Assembly (NCBI GenBank): GCA_035561075.1 | Contig: DATMYF010000110.1 | Coordinates: 1-64,000 of the forward strand | Length of the DNA stretch: 64,000 nt | Direction: 5' to 3' | Origin: JAMCRM01 sp035561075 | GTDB taxonomy: Bacteria > Acidobacteriota > Terriglobia > Bryobacterales > Bryobacteraceae | Part shown: positions 49,737 to 57,933 of the stretch, one piece after another | Layout of the letters: each line of letters begins with the position of its first letter | Position numbering within the stretch: position 1 is the first letter of the stretch | The notes under the pieces: generated by a model | What the model was told of the DNA's origin: nothing | The model's input: the letters and a program-made list of their open reading frames with translations, nothing else | Databases searched by the model: none | Made by a program: the position numbers and the translations under genes

Positions 49737-51148
49737 GACAGACGATCGCGTTCTCGCTGGCGCTGTTGGCGCTTGCTCCAGCGGCACTGGCCGAGGGAGA
49801 ACTGCTGGCTGGCTGGGCTTCCGTGGACATCACCCCGAGCCGCCCCGTCGCCCTAGCCGGGCAGATGCACACCCGCGTTTCGCGAAGTGTGCACGACCCC
49901 GTAACCGCCACCGTCCTGGCTATCGAGAAAGGACCGGAGCAGGCCATCCTGGTCTCTTGCGACATGGTCTCCATTCATGGGCCATTCCTCGAAGCGCTCC
50001 GCAAAAGGATCTCGAAAGAGATCCCGGGCTTCGACGCCTCCAGGCTGCTCCTCAACGCCACCCACACCCACACTGCACCGGTGATGCGGGACCTTTACGA
50101 GATTCCCTCGGGCGTAATGACGCCATCGGAATACGTGGCTTTCGCGATAGATCGGCTCGCCCCGGCTATTTCCGCAGCCTGGAACGCGCGGAAGCCCGCC
50201 GGTGTGAGTTGGGGGCTCGGCCAGGCGGTGGTGGGACACAATCGCCGCGTCGTTTACCAGGACGGCACTGCCCGAATGTACGGCAAGACCGCCACCCCGG
50301 ATTTCCGGCGCTTCGAAGGGTACGAGGACCACGGTGTCGACCTCCTCTTTCTGTGGGACGCCGCCAACCGCCTCACCGGCGTGATGATCAACTTGGCATG
50401 TCCCTCGCAGGTAGTGGAGGGCCAGTCGTACATCTCGGCGGATTTCTGGCACGATGTGCGCAAGCAACTGCGCGCGAAACACGGCGAAGGACTGTTCGTT
50501 TTCGCCATGACGAGCGCGGCGGGGGACCAGTCGCCGCACGTGCTCTACCGCAAACGAGCCGAAGAGCGGCTGCGGGAACGTCTGGGCCTCTCGGAAACGG
50601 AAGAACTCGCGAGCCGGATCGTAGGCGCGGTCGAAACCGTGTTCCCTGCGGCGGCGAAGGACATCCGGCGCGACGTTCCGTTCGCACACCGCGTCACGGA
50701 GCTGAAGCTGCCCGCACGCCGCGTGTCCCAGGCCGAAGCCGACGCAGCCAGGAGCGAATACGCGCGCTTGGCCAACACACCTGCAACGGACCGCAGCCGG
50801 CACGTATTCCTCCAGAGGCACCGCAACGTGATCGACCGCTACGAACGCCAGGGCAGCGACCCGCAGTACGACATGCGCCTGCACGTCCTTCGGCTGGGCG
50901 ATATCGCCATCGCCGCGAATCCGTTCGAGCTCTTTCTCGATTACGGCGTCCAGATGAAAGCGCGCAGTAAGGCCGAGCAGACCTTCGTCGTCCAGCTTGC
51001 CGGCGACGGCACCTACCTGCCGACGAAAGAGGCTCTCGCGGGCGGCCATTACGGCACCGAGGCCGCAAGCTGCCTGGTGGGTCCCGAAGGCGGGCAGATG
51101 CTGGTCGAGCGCACCCTTCAAGTGATTGATTCCATATGGTCAAAATAA
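49733..51148 (+). CDS. Secreted neutral/alkaline ceramidase-like hydrolase
   Basis: 471 aa with a signal peptide at 1-20. GWASVDITP begins the family domain. His111/His113 in NATHTHTAP and His240 in ADFWHDV are probable zinc ligands, and Ser267 in AAGDQSPH stands where ceramidases have GDxSP. It would cleave the amide of ceramide or another N-acyl lipid outside the cytoplasm. It is shorter than full neutral ceramidases (about 650 aa) and lacks a clear C-terminal beta domain, so the substrate may differ. The ATG at 49733 overlaps nth as ATGA and has GGAGG 5 nt upstream. It ends at an A+T-rich terminator. Confidence 0.83.
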   Translation: MRQTIAFSLALLALAPAALAEGELLAGWASVDITPSRPVALAGQMHTRVSRSVHDPVTATVLAIEKGPEQAILVSCDMVSIHGPFLEALRKRISKEIPGFDASRLLLNATHTHTAPVMRDLYEIPSGVMTPSEYVAFAIDRLAPAISAAWNARKPAGVSWGLGQAVVGHNRRVVYQDGTARMYGKTATPDFRRFEGYEDHGVDLLFLWDAANRLTGVMINLACPSQVVEGQSYISADFWHDVRKQLRAKHGEGLFVFAMTSAAGDQSPHVLYRKRAEERLRERLGLSETEELASRIVGAVETVFPAAAKDIRRDVPFAHRVTELKLPARRVSQAEADAARSEYARLANTPATDRSRHVFLQRHRNVIDRYERQGSDPQYDMRLHVLRLGDIAIAANPFELFLDYGVQMKARSKAEQTFVVQLAGDGTYLPTKEALAGGHYGTEAASCLVGPEGGQMLVERTLQVIDSIWSK

Positions 51149-51150
51149 TC

Positions 51151-51172
51151 AGTTAGTCTTTACTAACTTTTT
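51151..51172 (+). terminator. Probable intrinsic terminator after the ceramidase-like gene
   Basis: AGTTAGT, loop CTTT, ACTAACT, then a T-run. The stem is 7 bp and A+T-rich, so it is weak, but it follows the stop by 2 nt and has the right tail. TACAAT at 51172-51177 immediately after it could be the -10 of the BON gene. Confidence 0.6.
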
Positions 51173-51236
51173 ACAATTCGCTCTCAACCAAACCGTCGCC
51201 CGTAACGTTTATCAGATTGGAGGAGCGATAGGAAAA

Positions 51237-51791
51237 ATGAGGGCGATGGGAAAGCTGATGACGATCGCGGTTCTGGCGGGAGCGAGTGTTGCCGGCGCCG
51301 CCACCACGACCAAGGCGGCTCCCGCGACGGACGCGGAGATCGCCGCCAAACTGGCTCGCGAAGTCCGGATGTACTCGCGCTACACGATCTGGGACAACGT
51401 GAAACTGCGGGTGAACGAAGGAAATGTCGAACTGCTCGGTGAGGTCAGCGAGCCGTTCAAGAAAGAAGATCTGGGGCGCCTGGCCAAGGGCGTGCGGGGG
51501 GTCGAGAGTGTGACCAACCAGTTGAAGGTTTTGCCACTCTCCCCCCACGATGACCAGTTGCGCATTCAGGTGGCCCGCGCGGTTTACGGCCATTCCGCGC
51601 TATCGCGCTACGGAATCGGCGCGAATCCGCCCATCCACATCATCGTGGACAACGGACGCGTCACGCTGGAAGGCGTGGTGAACAACGAGATGGAGAAGCA
51701 GATCGCCGGCATGCAGGCATCCACTGCCGGCCTGAGCTTCGGACCTGTGGTGAACAACCTGCGGGTGGAGAACCCCGCGCGCAAGAGCTGA
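51237..51791 (+). CDS. Exported BON-domain protein (OsmY-like)
   Basis: 184 aa. Residues 1-25 form a signal peptide (MRAMGKLMTIAVLAGASVAGA). Two BON domains follow at about 40-100 (NVKLRVNEGNVELLGEVSEP) and 110-180 (PPIHIIVDNGRVTLEGVV). BON domains bind phospholipids and occur in osmotic or envelope stress proteins in the periplasm. ATG 51237 is set by GGAGGAG upstream; a GTG-type start earlier in the frame lies in the non-coding leader. It is monocistronic, bounded by terminators on both sides. Confidence 0.9.
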   Translation: MRAMGKLMTIAVLAGASVAGAATTTKAAPATDAEIAAKLAREVRMYSRYTIWDNVKLRVNEGNVELLGEVSEPFKKEDLGRLAKGVRGVESVTNQLKVLPLSPHDDQLRIQVARAVYGHSALSRYGIGANPPIHIIVDNGRVTLEGVVNNEMEKQIAGMQASTAGLSFGPVVNNLRVENPARKS

Positions 51792-51816
51792 TCTCCATAG
51801 AATCCCCTTACGAATG

Positions 51817-51853
51817 GCCGGGGTTCCGTAACTGGAACCCCGGCGTTTTTTTT
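51817..51853 (+). terminator. Strong intrinsic terminator after the BON gene
   Basis: A perfect 11-bp stem, GCCGGGGTTCC with GGAACCCCGGC, a 6-nt loop GTAACT, then G and eight T. This is the clearest rho-independent terminator in the window. A TACACT box for the next gene begins 4 nt after it. Confidence 0.95.
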
Positions 51854-51871
51854 GGATACACTGGGGATTCC

Positions 51872-52402
51872 GTGCACCTAATCCGGTTCCTGCTCGTTAT
51901 CGTAGCGCTCGTCGCCACAGGCTGTTCGCGCAGCCCCGAACCGTTCCCCCCGCCCGAGCAGCGCGTGGGCCCGCTGGTGGAGAAACCAGCGACGTTCGGC
52001 GCGTTCATTGCCATGAACGATCCCCACGCCGACGCCTACATTCTCGGCGATGTCAGCCCCAAGGTGGAAGCCAATGTCTGGCGCTGGACGTTCCGGCGTC
52101 CGGAACTGCAATTCCAGGTACCCTCGGCCGAGGGCTGGAAGTTCGTGATGGATTTCGCCATCGCGGGCGCCACGTTCGAGCGGACGGGACCGGTGGCGCT
52201 CTCCGTTTCCATCAACGGCAGGAAACTGCAGCAGCAGCGCTATACCAAGCCGGGCCAGTACAAGATGGAATTCGCTGTGCCGCCGGATGCGCTGAAGGCG
52301 GGTGCGCTCAACCACGTCATGATCGAACCCGATAAGGTTTGGATTTCGACGGATGGCACGGCGCTCGGCTTCATCCTTGTCTCGGCCGGGTTCCGCAGGT
52401 GA
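51872..52402 (+). CDS. Putative lipoprotein, unknown function
   Basis: 176 aa from GTG 51872. The N-terminus MHLIRFLLVIVALVATGCSR ends in a plausible lipobox with Cys18. The mature part is a predicted beta-sandwich (VWRWTFRRPELQFQVPS, VALSVSINGRKL, GALNHVMIEPDKVW) resembling carbohydrate-binding or galactose-binding-like folds, but I cannot assign a family. TACACT lies 9 nt upstream. Its stop shares bases with the ATG of the GT-C-like gene (TGATG), so both are coupled and probably act in one envelope glycan process. Confidence 0.7.
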   Translation: MHLIRFLLVIVALVATGCSRSPEPFPPPEQRVGPLVEKPATFGAFIAMNDPHADAYILGDVSPKVEANVWRWTFRRPELQFQVPSAEGWKFVMDFAIAGATFERTGPVALSVSINGRKLQQQRYTKPGQYKMEFAVPPDALKAGALNHVMIEPDKVWISTDGTALGFILVSAGFRR

Positions 52403-54609
52403 TGCCGCAGGCCCTCCAGATACTCTTCGGCGCTTTGTTCACGGTGGCGGTGGCGATGGCGTTGGGGAAACTACTGCTTCGCCGCCTCGGCGCGCCGCTG
52501 TATCGCCAGGAAGAGCACGCGCTAGCCTTTGTGTGCGGCGCGGCGCTGCTCAGCCCGATCGTTTTTGCCGCCTGCACCCTGGGAGTGGCACGTCCGGCAT
52601 TCTTTCTAGGCGCCGGCGTGGGCATCCTGGCCGTAGCGTTCGCCGGCGGGGCGCATCGCGGGCGCGGTCCATCGCTGCCGCCATTGCCACGCTTCTGGAA
52701 GTGGCTCTTCGGCCTCGTGTACGGCATTTACGCGTTGCTTTACTTCTTCAACGCGATGGCCCCGGAGTTCAGCCCGGACGGCAGCGCCTACCACCTGGGC
52801 CTGGTCTATCGCTACCTGCTCCACGGCGGTTTCTACCCCATCCACACGAACATGTACGCCAACCTGTCACAAGGCGTCGAGTTGCTGTTCCTGTTTGCCT
52901 TCGCCTTCGGGAAGCACTCGGCGGCGGCGCTGGTACACTGTGCCTTCCTGCTGGCGCTGCCATGGCTGATCCTGGGCTGGGCGCGGCGCGCCGGAATGCC
53001 GGAAGCAGGGGTATGCGGCGCGTTGCTGGTATTTGCGAGCCCTGTGGTGGGGATTGATGGCGTCAGCGCGTACATCGACGTCGCCTTGGCCGCGATCGTG
53101 TTCACGGTCTTCTACCTGCTCCAGATCTGGGATGCGGAGCGCCGCCGCGGCCTGCTCGTAGCCATAGGCCTGGTCGCCGGCTTTGCCTATGCCGCCAAGT
53201 ATACGGCCTTCGTCGCGGTGCCCTACGCCCTGGGCTTCGTGCTATGGAAGAGTTGGCGCAAGCGGCAGCCGCTGTTCGCGCCCGCGTTGATCGTGGGGGC
53301 GGTGGCCGCAATCCTCATCCTTCCCTGGATGATCAAAAACATGATCATCCTCGGGAACCCGTTTTCGCCGTTCCTCAATACTTTCTTCCCAAACCCGTAC
53401 GTGAGCATCGCGTTCGAGCACGAGTACGGCGCCTGGATGCGCAGCTACGACCTCAAAAGCTATGCCGAACTGCCTCTCGCGGTAACGGTGCGGGGGCAGT
53501 TGGCGGGAGTGATCGGGCCGCTGTTCCTGTTGGCTCCCTTGGCGCTGCTGGCGCCCCGGTGGCGCGAAGGCCGGCACCTGCTCCTCGCCGGCGCGCTGTT
53601 CGGCAGCACGTACTTCGGCAATATCGGGACCCGGTTCCTCATCTGGGTTTTGCCGTTTACGGCCCTGGCAATGGCGATGGTATTCCTCCGGGTACGGTAT
53701 CTGGCGCCCGCGCTGGTGCTGGTGCTCGCCGTGCTCTCCTGGCCGGCCGTGATTCCGCGCTATTCGATCGAGACGGCGTGGCGCCTCACCACCATCCCAT
53801 GGCAGGCGGCGCTGCGCATCATCCCCGAGGATCAATTCCTTCGGAAATACTTGGCGGACTACCCCGCCGCTCGAATGATCGAGGAGGTGGTGCCCGCGGG
53901 TGCGCCGGTGCTGATGCATTCGCCGGTGCCCACCGCCTATACCTCGCGCGACGTCCGGGTGGTCTACCAGTCGGCGTCCGGGCTGACGCTGGGCGGAATG
54001 CTACTCTCCCCAATGCTGCCGGACGCGCTACCTACCTGGCTGCTGACCTTCCGTTTTCCCGCGCGGCAGCTTCATAAAGTGCGGGTGGTCCAGACAGCCC
54101 TGGGGCAGTCGGAGAAGTGGAGCATCGCGGAACTGCGGGTCTATAATGGCCCGCTTGAGCTGCCGCGCGCACCAGAGTGGCGGCTGAGGGCCAATCCCAA
54201 TCCGTGGGACGTCCAGATGGCATTCGACAACAGCCCCGTCACGCGCTGGTCAAGCGCCGAGAGCCTGCACCCCGGAATGTCCGTGGAAGTGGATTTCGGC
54301 AAGCCCAGGAACGTGGACCGCGTGCTGCTGGAGTGCTCGCACGACCAGTACAAAATCCGGCTGCGCCTTGAAGGGCAGGACGAGGCGGGCAAGTGGATCC
54401 CGCTCGCCGACGAGCCGGAGCAGGCCGACGCACCACTCGTCGAGGGTCTGCGCCGGGCCGCGACGGAGGAGTTGAAACAGCGCGGCATCCGTTACATCCT
54501 GGTGTGGGATTCCGATTTCGGCGCCGATGATTTCCGCACCCGACCCGGTGAATGGGGCCTCGGCCTCGTTGGCAAAGCCCCCGGCGCGACACTGTTCCAA
54601 ATCTTATGA
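52402..54609 (+). CDS. GT-C-type membrane glycosyltransferase-like protein with discoidin-like C-terminal domain
   Basis: 735 aa. Residues 1-480 contain about 12 transmembrane helices. The loop after the third or fourth helix has FSPDGSAYHLGL, where GT-C enzymes place catalytic acids. Residues about 590-690 form a soluble domain with AFDNSPVTRWSSAE and SVEVDFGKPRNVDRVLLE, the pattern of an F5/8 type C (discoidin) sugar-binding domain. It would transfer a sugar from a polyprenyl donor to an extracytoplasmic acceptor held by the C-terminal domain (inference). The ATG overlaps the lipoprotein stop. Its own stop overlaps the sugar kinase start as ATGA. A shadow extension upstream is rejected. Confidence 0.78.
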   Translation: MPQALQILFGALFTVAVAMALGKLLLRRLGAPLYRQEEHALAFVCGAALLSPIVFAACTLGVARPAFFLGAGVGILAVAFAGGAHRGRGPSLPPLPRFWKWLFGLVYGIYALLYFFNAMAPEFSPDGSAYHLGLVYRYLLHGGFYPIHTNMYANLSQGVELLFLFAFAFGKHSAAALVHCAFLLALPWLILGWARRAGMPEAGVCGALLVFASPVVGIDGVSAYIDVALAAIVFTVFYLLQIWDAERRRGLLVAIGLVAGFAYAAKYTAFVAVPYALGFVLWKSWRKRQPLFAPALIVGAVAAILILPWMIKNMIILGNPFSPFLNTFFPNPYVSIAFEHEYGAWMRSYDLKSYAELPLAVTVRGQLAGVIGPLFLLAPLALLAPRWREGRHLLLAGALFGSTYFGNIGTRFLIWVLPFTALAMAMVFLRVRYLAPALVLVLAVLSWPAVIPRYSIETAWRLTTIPWQAALRIIPEDQFLRKYLADYPAARMIEEVVPAGAPVLMHSPVPTAYTSRDVRVVYQSASGLTLGGMLLSPMLPDALPTWLLTFRFPARQLHKVRVVQTALGQSEKWSIAELRVYNGPLELPRAPEWRLRANPNPWDVQMAFDNSPVTRWSSAESLHPGMSVEVDFGKPRNVDRVLLECSHDQYKIRLRLEGQDEAGKWIPLADEPEQADAPLVEGLRRAATEELKQRGIRYILVWDSDFGADDFRTRPGEWGLGLVGKAPGATLFQIL

Positions 54610-55556
54610 AACTCTTCCTCGGAGTGGACGGTGGCCAGTCCAGCACCACCGCATTGATTGGCGACGAGACCGGCCGCGTGCTCGGCGCCGGCACGGGCGG
54701 TCCCTGCAACCATGTGGGCGCCGCGGAAGGGCCAAAGAAGCTCGCCCGCGCGGTCGGGGAGTGCGTGGGAGCGGCTTGTGCGAAGGCGGGGCTCGACCGG
54801 GACACCGTCCGGTTTGCCGCCGCCTGTTTCGGGATGAGCGGCGGCCCGGCTGACAAGCGGAGTATCCTGGCGGAGATTCTGCGGGCGGATCAACTCCTGG
54901 TGACCACCGACGCCGTAATCGCTCTCGCCGGAGCCACCGCCGGGCAACCCGGGATCATCACCATCGCGGGCACGGGATCTATCGCGTACGGCCGCAACGC
55001 CGCGGGGAAGTTTGCGCGCGCGGGTGGCTGGGGATACATTTTCGGCGACGAGGGCGGCGGCTTCGACATCACCCGCCGGGCGCTACGCGCCGCCCTGGCT
55101 ATGGAGGAGGGCTGGGGGCCGGAAACAGCCTTGCGCGGCGTCCTGCTCAACGCCACCGGCGCGGCGGACGCCAACGACCTGCTGCATCGTTTCTACACCA
55201 CCGAGTGGCCGCGTGCCCGCGTAGCCACGCTCGCCATGCTGGTGGACCGCACAGCCCAGGAGGGCGACGCTGTGGCGCTCGGCATCCTGCACGAAGCCGC
55301 GAAGCAACTCGCTGCTCTGGCGGCTTCCGTCCGGAAGCAACTGTGGGCGCCTGGCGAGGCGGTGAAGGTGGTCCACATCGGGGGCGTGTTCCGCGGCGCG
55401 ATTCTGTTGGAGCGCTTCCGAACGATCATGGAGAAGGAGCCGGGGAATCGTTGCGGCCCGCCCGTCTATGGTCCCGCCGCCGGCGCACTGCTGGAAGCTT
55501 GCGCCGCCGCGGGCGTCCATCCCTCCCTTCGCGACCTGCCGGACTTCAAAGCGTAG
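54606..55556 (+). CDS. BadF/BadG/BcrA/BcrD ATPase family (N-acetylglucosamine kinase-like)
   Basis: 316 aa, actin-like ATPase fold. FLGVDGGQSSTTALIGD is the phosphate 1 loop, TTDAVIALAGA and TIAGTGSIAYG follow, and HIGGVFRG is the adenosine-side motif. Members of this subfamily phosphorylate N-acetylglucosamine or related amino sugars. The ATG overlaps the GT-C-like gene stop. Being in an envelope-glycan operon fits sugar activation or recycling; a 2-hydroxyglutaryl-CoA dehydratase activator role is unlikely, as the Cys residues for that cluster are absent. Confidence 0.88.
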   Translation: MKLFLGVDGGQSSTTALIGDETGRVLGAGTGGPCNHVGAAEGPKKLARAVGECVGAACAKAGLDRDTVRFAAACFGMSGGPADKRSILAEILRADQLLVTTDAVIALAGATAGQPGIITIAGTGSIAYGRNAAGKFARAGGWGYIFGDEGGGFDITRRALRAALAMEEGWGPETALRGVLLNATGAADANDLLHRFYTTEWPRARVATLAMLVDRTAQEGDAVALGILHEAAKQLAALAASVRKQLWAPGEAVKVVHIGGVFRGAILLERFRTIMEKEPGNRCGPPVYGPAAGALLEACAAAGVHPSLRDLPDFKA

Positions 55557-55563
55557 CCACCAA

Positions 55564-55600
55564 TAAAAAAAGGCCGCCGGATCCCTAAATCCCGACGGCC
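55564..55600 (-). terminator. Intrinsic terminator of the radical SAM gene
   Basis: Minus-strand stem GGCCGTCGG / CCGGCGGCC with one mismatch and an 11-nt loop, followed by seven T. It lies between the convergent sugar-kinase and radical SAM genes and, as its stem is symmetrical, may stop both. The T-run favours the minus strand. Confidence 0.8.
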
Positions 55601-55634
55601 CCAGGTTGTTACGGTTTGAGACACCTTTCAAATA

Positions 55635-57734
55635 CTAGTCCCCGAAAGAGCCGACCTCTTCGCGCTCTTCGGCGGCCGGCTTGGGCGCGGGCGGCGGAGC
55701 CTGGATCGTAACCAGTTCTGGCCCCGCGACTTCCTTCAACACCACCTGCCGGTAAAGCTTGGCCATCCGGGCGTTCTCTTCCGCTTGCCGCTGTTTCTCG
55801 GCGCGCGCCCGGACCTTTTCTTCCCGCGCGTTCTTCGCAACCCCCAGAACATCCAGGTCGTGTTGCGCTTCGCGCGTAATAATCTCTTCCTTGAGCACCA
55901 GAGAGTGCTCGGTGCTGGCCAGCGGTACCGCCTTGCCGCCCGCGAAAATCTCGTGACGGCCGTGTTCCTCGTACCACTTGGCCAAGCTGGCGGTCATATG
56001 CATTTTCTCTACGATGTTACGCCAGCCTACACCTGTATTATACGCACAAAATGATATTTCTCCCTCTTGGGTCGCATACGGAATGATGCATTGTTCAGTA
56101 CGACGGAAATCGTAATTGAACAGATCCTGGAACCACATGCCCGCAATGAGCAGGAAATTCCAGCGGTCGGCGCGGCGGGCTTCGATATCCTCGATGGTCC
56201 GGTCCGCCCCCACCTTTCCGTAATTCTTCCCGGTGGCACCGAAAGTTTTGTCGAACTTGCGGAGCATGTCGGTGAGCTTGAAGTGCGTAGGGGACTGGAA
56301 CGGGTCGTAGTTGCGCGCCACGGCCAGCGCCATCCCGATAATCGAGGTCCACTTGCCTTTGGCGGCATCGTTGATGCGGGCCACATCGCGGGCCATGCGG
56401 TCGCCATTGAGGAATGCCGTTACCGGCACGGCTTCTTTGGTCTCCTTATCGACCATAACGGCCATTCCGACCCCGCAATTGGGGTGGCAGCCGCAGCTCA
56501 ACTGTCCCCAATCGGCCTGCGGCCCGTGCACCAGGTCGGACCAGTCGGAAAACGTGCTCATGAACGAGATAGGGAACCAGTCGCGCGCGGGTTCGCCGAG
56601 GCCGGTCTGTTTCTTGACGTCGTGGGCCAGGTGCGAGAGGGTATACCGCTGCGCCTTCCGGCGTTCGTCGGTGACGGCTTCGTCGCGGCCGGTAAACGAT
56701 ACCGGCTGGAAGGACAAGAAGGGAATCTTCTTCGGATTATCGAGCGCGAACTGCACAATGCGCCCCACCTGCTCGTTATTGATGCCGTTCACCAGGGTGA
56801 TGACGGGTACGATATCCACGCCCGCGGAGTGCAGGTTTTCGATGGCCCGCAGCTTCACGTCGAACAGGTTCCCGACCATGCGGTGCCCGTTGGCGGCGTT
56901 GCCGATGCCATCGAACTGGAGGTATGCGTACCGCAGCCCTGCCTTCGCTGCCCTCCGGCAAAACTCCGCGCTCTTGGCGAACTCGATCCCGTTGGTGGCT
57001 GCCTGAACGCTGGTGTAACCCACCTGGCGGGCGTACCGCACCGCATCCAGGAAGTGCGGCGAGAGCGTCGGCTCCCCGCCGGAGAACTGCACGGACATTT
57101 GCCGTTTGGGCTTGATGGTGATGGCATTGTCGAGCAGGGTACGGATCTCATCCCAGCTCAGCTCGTGAACGAAACCGACCTGGTTGGCGTCCATGAAGCA
57201 CGGGTCGCACATCATGTTGCAGCGGTTGGTCAGGTCGATGGTGAGGACCGAACCGCGACCGTGCGTCACGGTGCTGGAGCCGTGATGGTGCAGCTTTTCG
57301 TCGTTGTGGGCGCGGATGTCGCGGCCTGGGAAGGTCTTTTCCAGGTGGCGGAAGAAGGCCGTGTCGATGGCCATGACATCTTCGAAGTGGCCGTGGCGCG
57401 GGCAATCTTTGACCATTAGGATCTTGCCGTCGCGCTCGATGATCTGCGCCTTGATCTCCCCCGCCTTTTCGTCCACCAGCACCGAGAGCGGCCGTTTCCC
57501 GTCGATGATCTCGTTGCGGATTTCGGGCACGCACTTCGGGCAGAGCGAATCCGTCTCGCGCGGCCAGCCCAATGGCGGTTTTGTTTTCTCCCACGATTTG
57601 AGCAGAGGCTTTTCGGACCACTTGGGCGTGAAGGACGGGTTTGGCCTCAGATGGCTCGCCTTGTCATAAACCACCCAGGCCGCTCCGGCGGCGTATGTAA
57701 GGGCTTTCTCCAGATACTTGATGGGTTTGTGCAT
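55635..57734 (-). CDS. Radical SAM enzyme of the tetraether-synthase (Tes/MJ0619) type
   Basis: 699 aa. An N-terminal zinc-ribbon-like pair, Cys65-x2-Cys68 and Cys111-x2-His114 (CPRHGHFE), precedes the SAM cluster site Cys172-x3-Cys176-x2-Cys179 in NRCNMMCDPC and the SAM-binding FSGGEPT. Further cysteines in SCGCHPNCG and in the CIIPYATQ...FCAYN block suggest extra Fe-S clusters. These features match archaeal Tes, which joins two alkyl chains tail-to-tail, and bacterial homologues proposed to make membrane-spanning diabolic acids. The C-terminal 100 residues form a Glu/Arg coiled coil and a Pro-rich end. The first 20 residues are a possible membrane-associated helix. The ATG 57734 has a GAGGGAG region upstream. 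It is transcribed alone. Confidence 0.83.
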   Translation of the reverse strand: MHKPIKYLEKALTYAAGAAWVVYDKASHLRPNPSFTPKWSEKPLLKSWEKTKPPLGWPRETDSLCPKCVPEIRNEIIDGKRPLSVLVDEKAGEIKAQIIERDGKILMVKDCPRHGHFEDVMAIDTAFFRHLEKTFPGRDIRAHNDEKLHHHGSSTVTHGRGSVLTIDLTNRCNMMCDPCFMDANQVGFVHELSWDEIRTLLDNAITIKPKRQMSVQFSGGEPTLSPHFLDAVRYARQVGYTSVQAATNGIEFAKSAEFCRRAAKAGLRYAYLQFDGIGNAANGHRMVGNLFDVKLRAIENLHSAGVDIVPVITLVNGINNEQVGRIVQFALDNPKKIPFLSFQPVSFTGRDEAVTDERRKAQRYTLSHLAHDVKKQTGLGEPARDWFPISFMSTFSDWSDLVHGPQADWGQLSCGCHPNCGVGMAVMVDKETKEAVPVTAFLNGDRMARDVARINDAAKGKWTSIIGMALAVARNYDPFQSPTHFKLTDMLRKFDKTFGATGKNYGKVGADRTIEDIEARRADRWNFLLIAGMWFQDLFNYDFRRTEQCIIPYATQEGEISFCAYNTGVGWRNIVEKMHMTASLAKWYEEHGRHEIFAGGKAVPLASTEHSLVLKEEIITREAQHDLDVLGVAKNAREEKVRARAEKQRQAEENARMAKLYRQVVLKEVAGPELVTIQAPPPAPKPAAEEREEVGSFGD

Positions 57735-57802
57735 TCCTCGTGAAACTCCCTCCCGGGTGCAGGCTAATCCGCGGCAACCCAGATAATCTGCGTATGGGGG
57801 AC

Positions 57803-57808
57803 AGTATA
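57803..57808 (-). promoter_or_regulatory. Possible -10 box of the radical SAM gene
   Basis: TATACT on the minus strand, about 70 nt before the ATG at 57734. No convincing -35 lies at the right spacing. Apart from the ABC-F start region, the 199-nt interval 57735-57933 holds nothing else I recognise. Confidence 0.35.
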
Positions 57809-57919
57809 GGGTGCCGTTTGAGGGGGAGGCCACGGATTGCCATCCAAGTGAGCTTCCCGCCAGTTGTACGGCGCATTTGCGGGCTGAACGGTTCGTGCCG
57901 TCGAAGGGCACCCCGCTGT

Positions 57920-57925
57920 TATTCT
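57920..57925 (+). promoter_or_regulatory. -10-like box abutting the ABC-F gene
   Basis: TATTCT with 8 nt (GGAAGGGG) before the ATG at 57934. The purine run could also be a ribosome-binding site, so leaderless initiation is less certain here. Confidence 0.4.
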
Positions 57926-57933
57926 GGAAGGGG

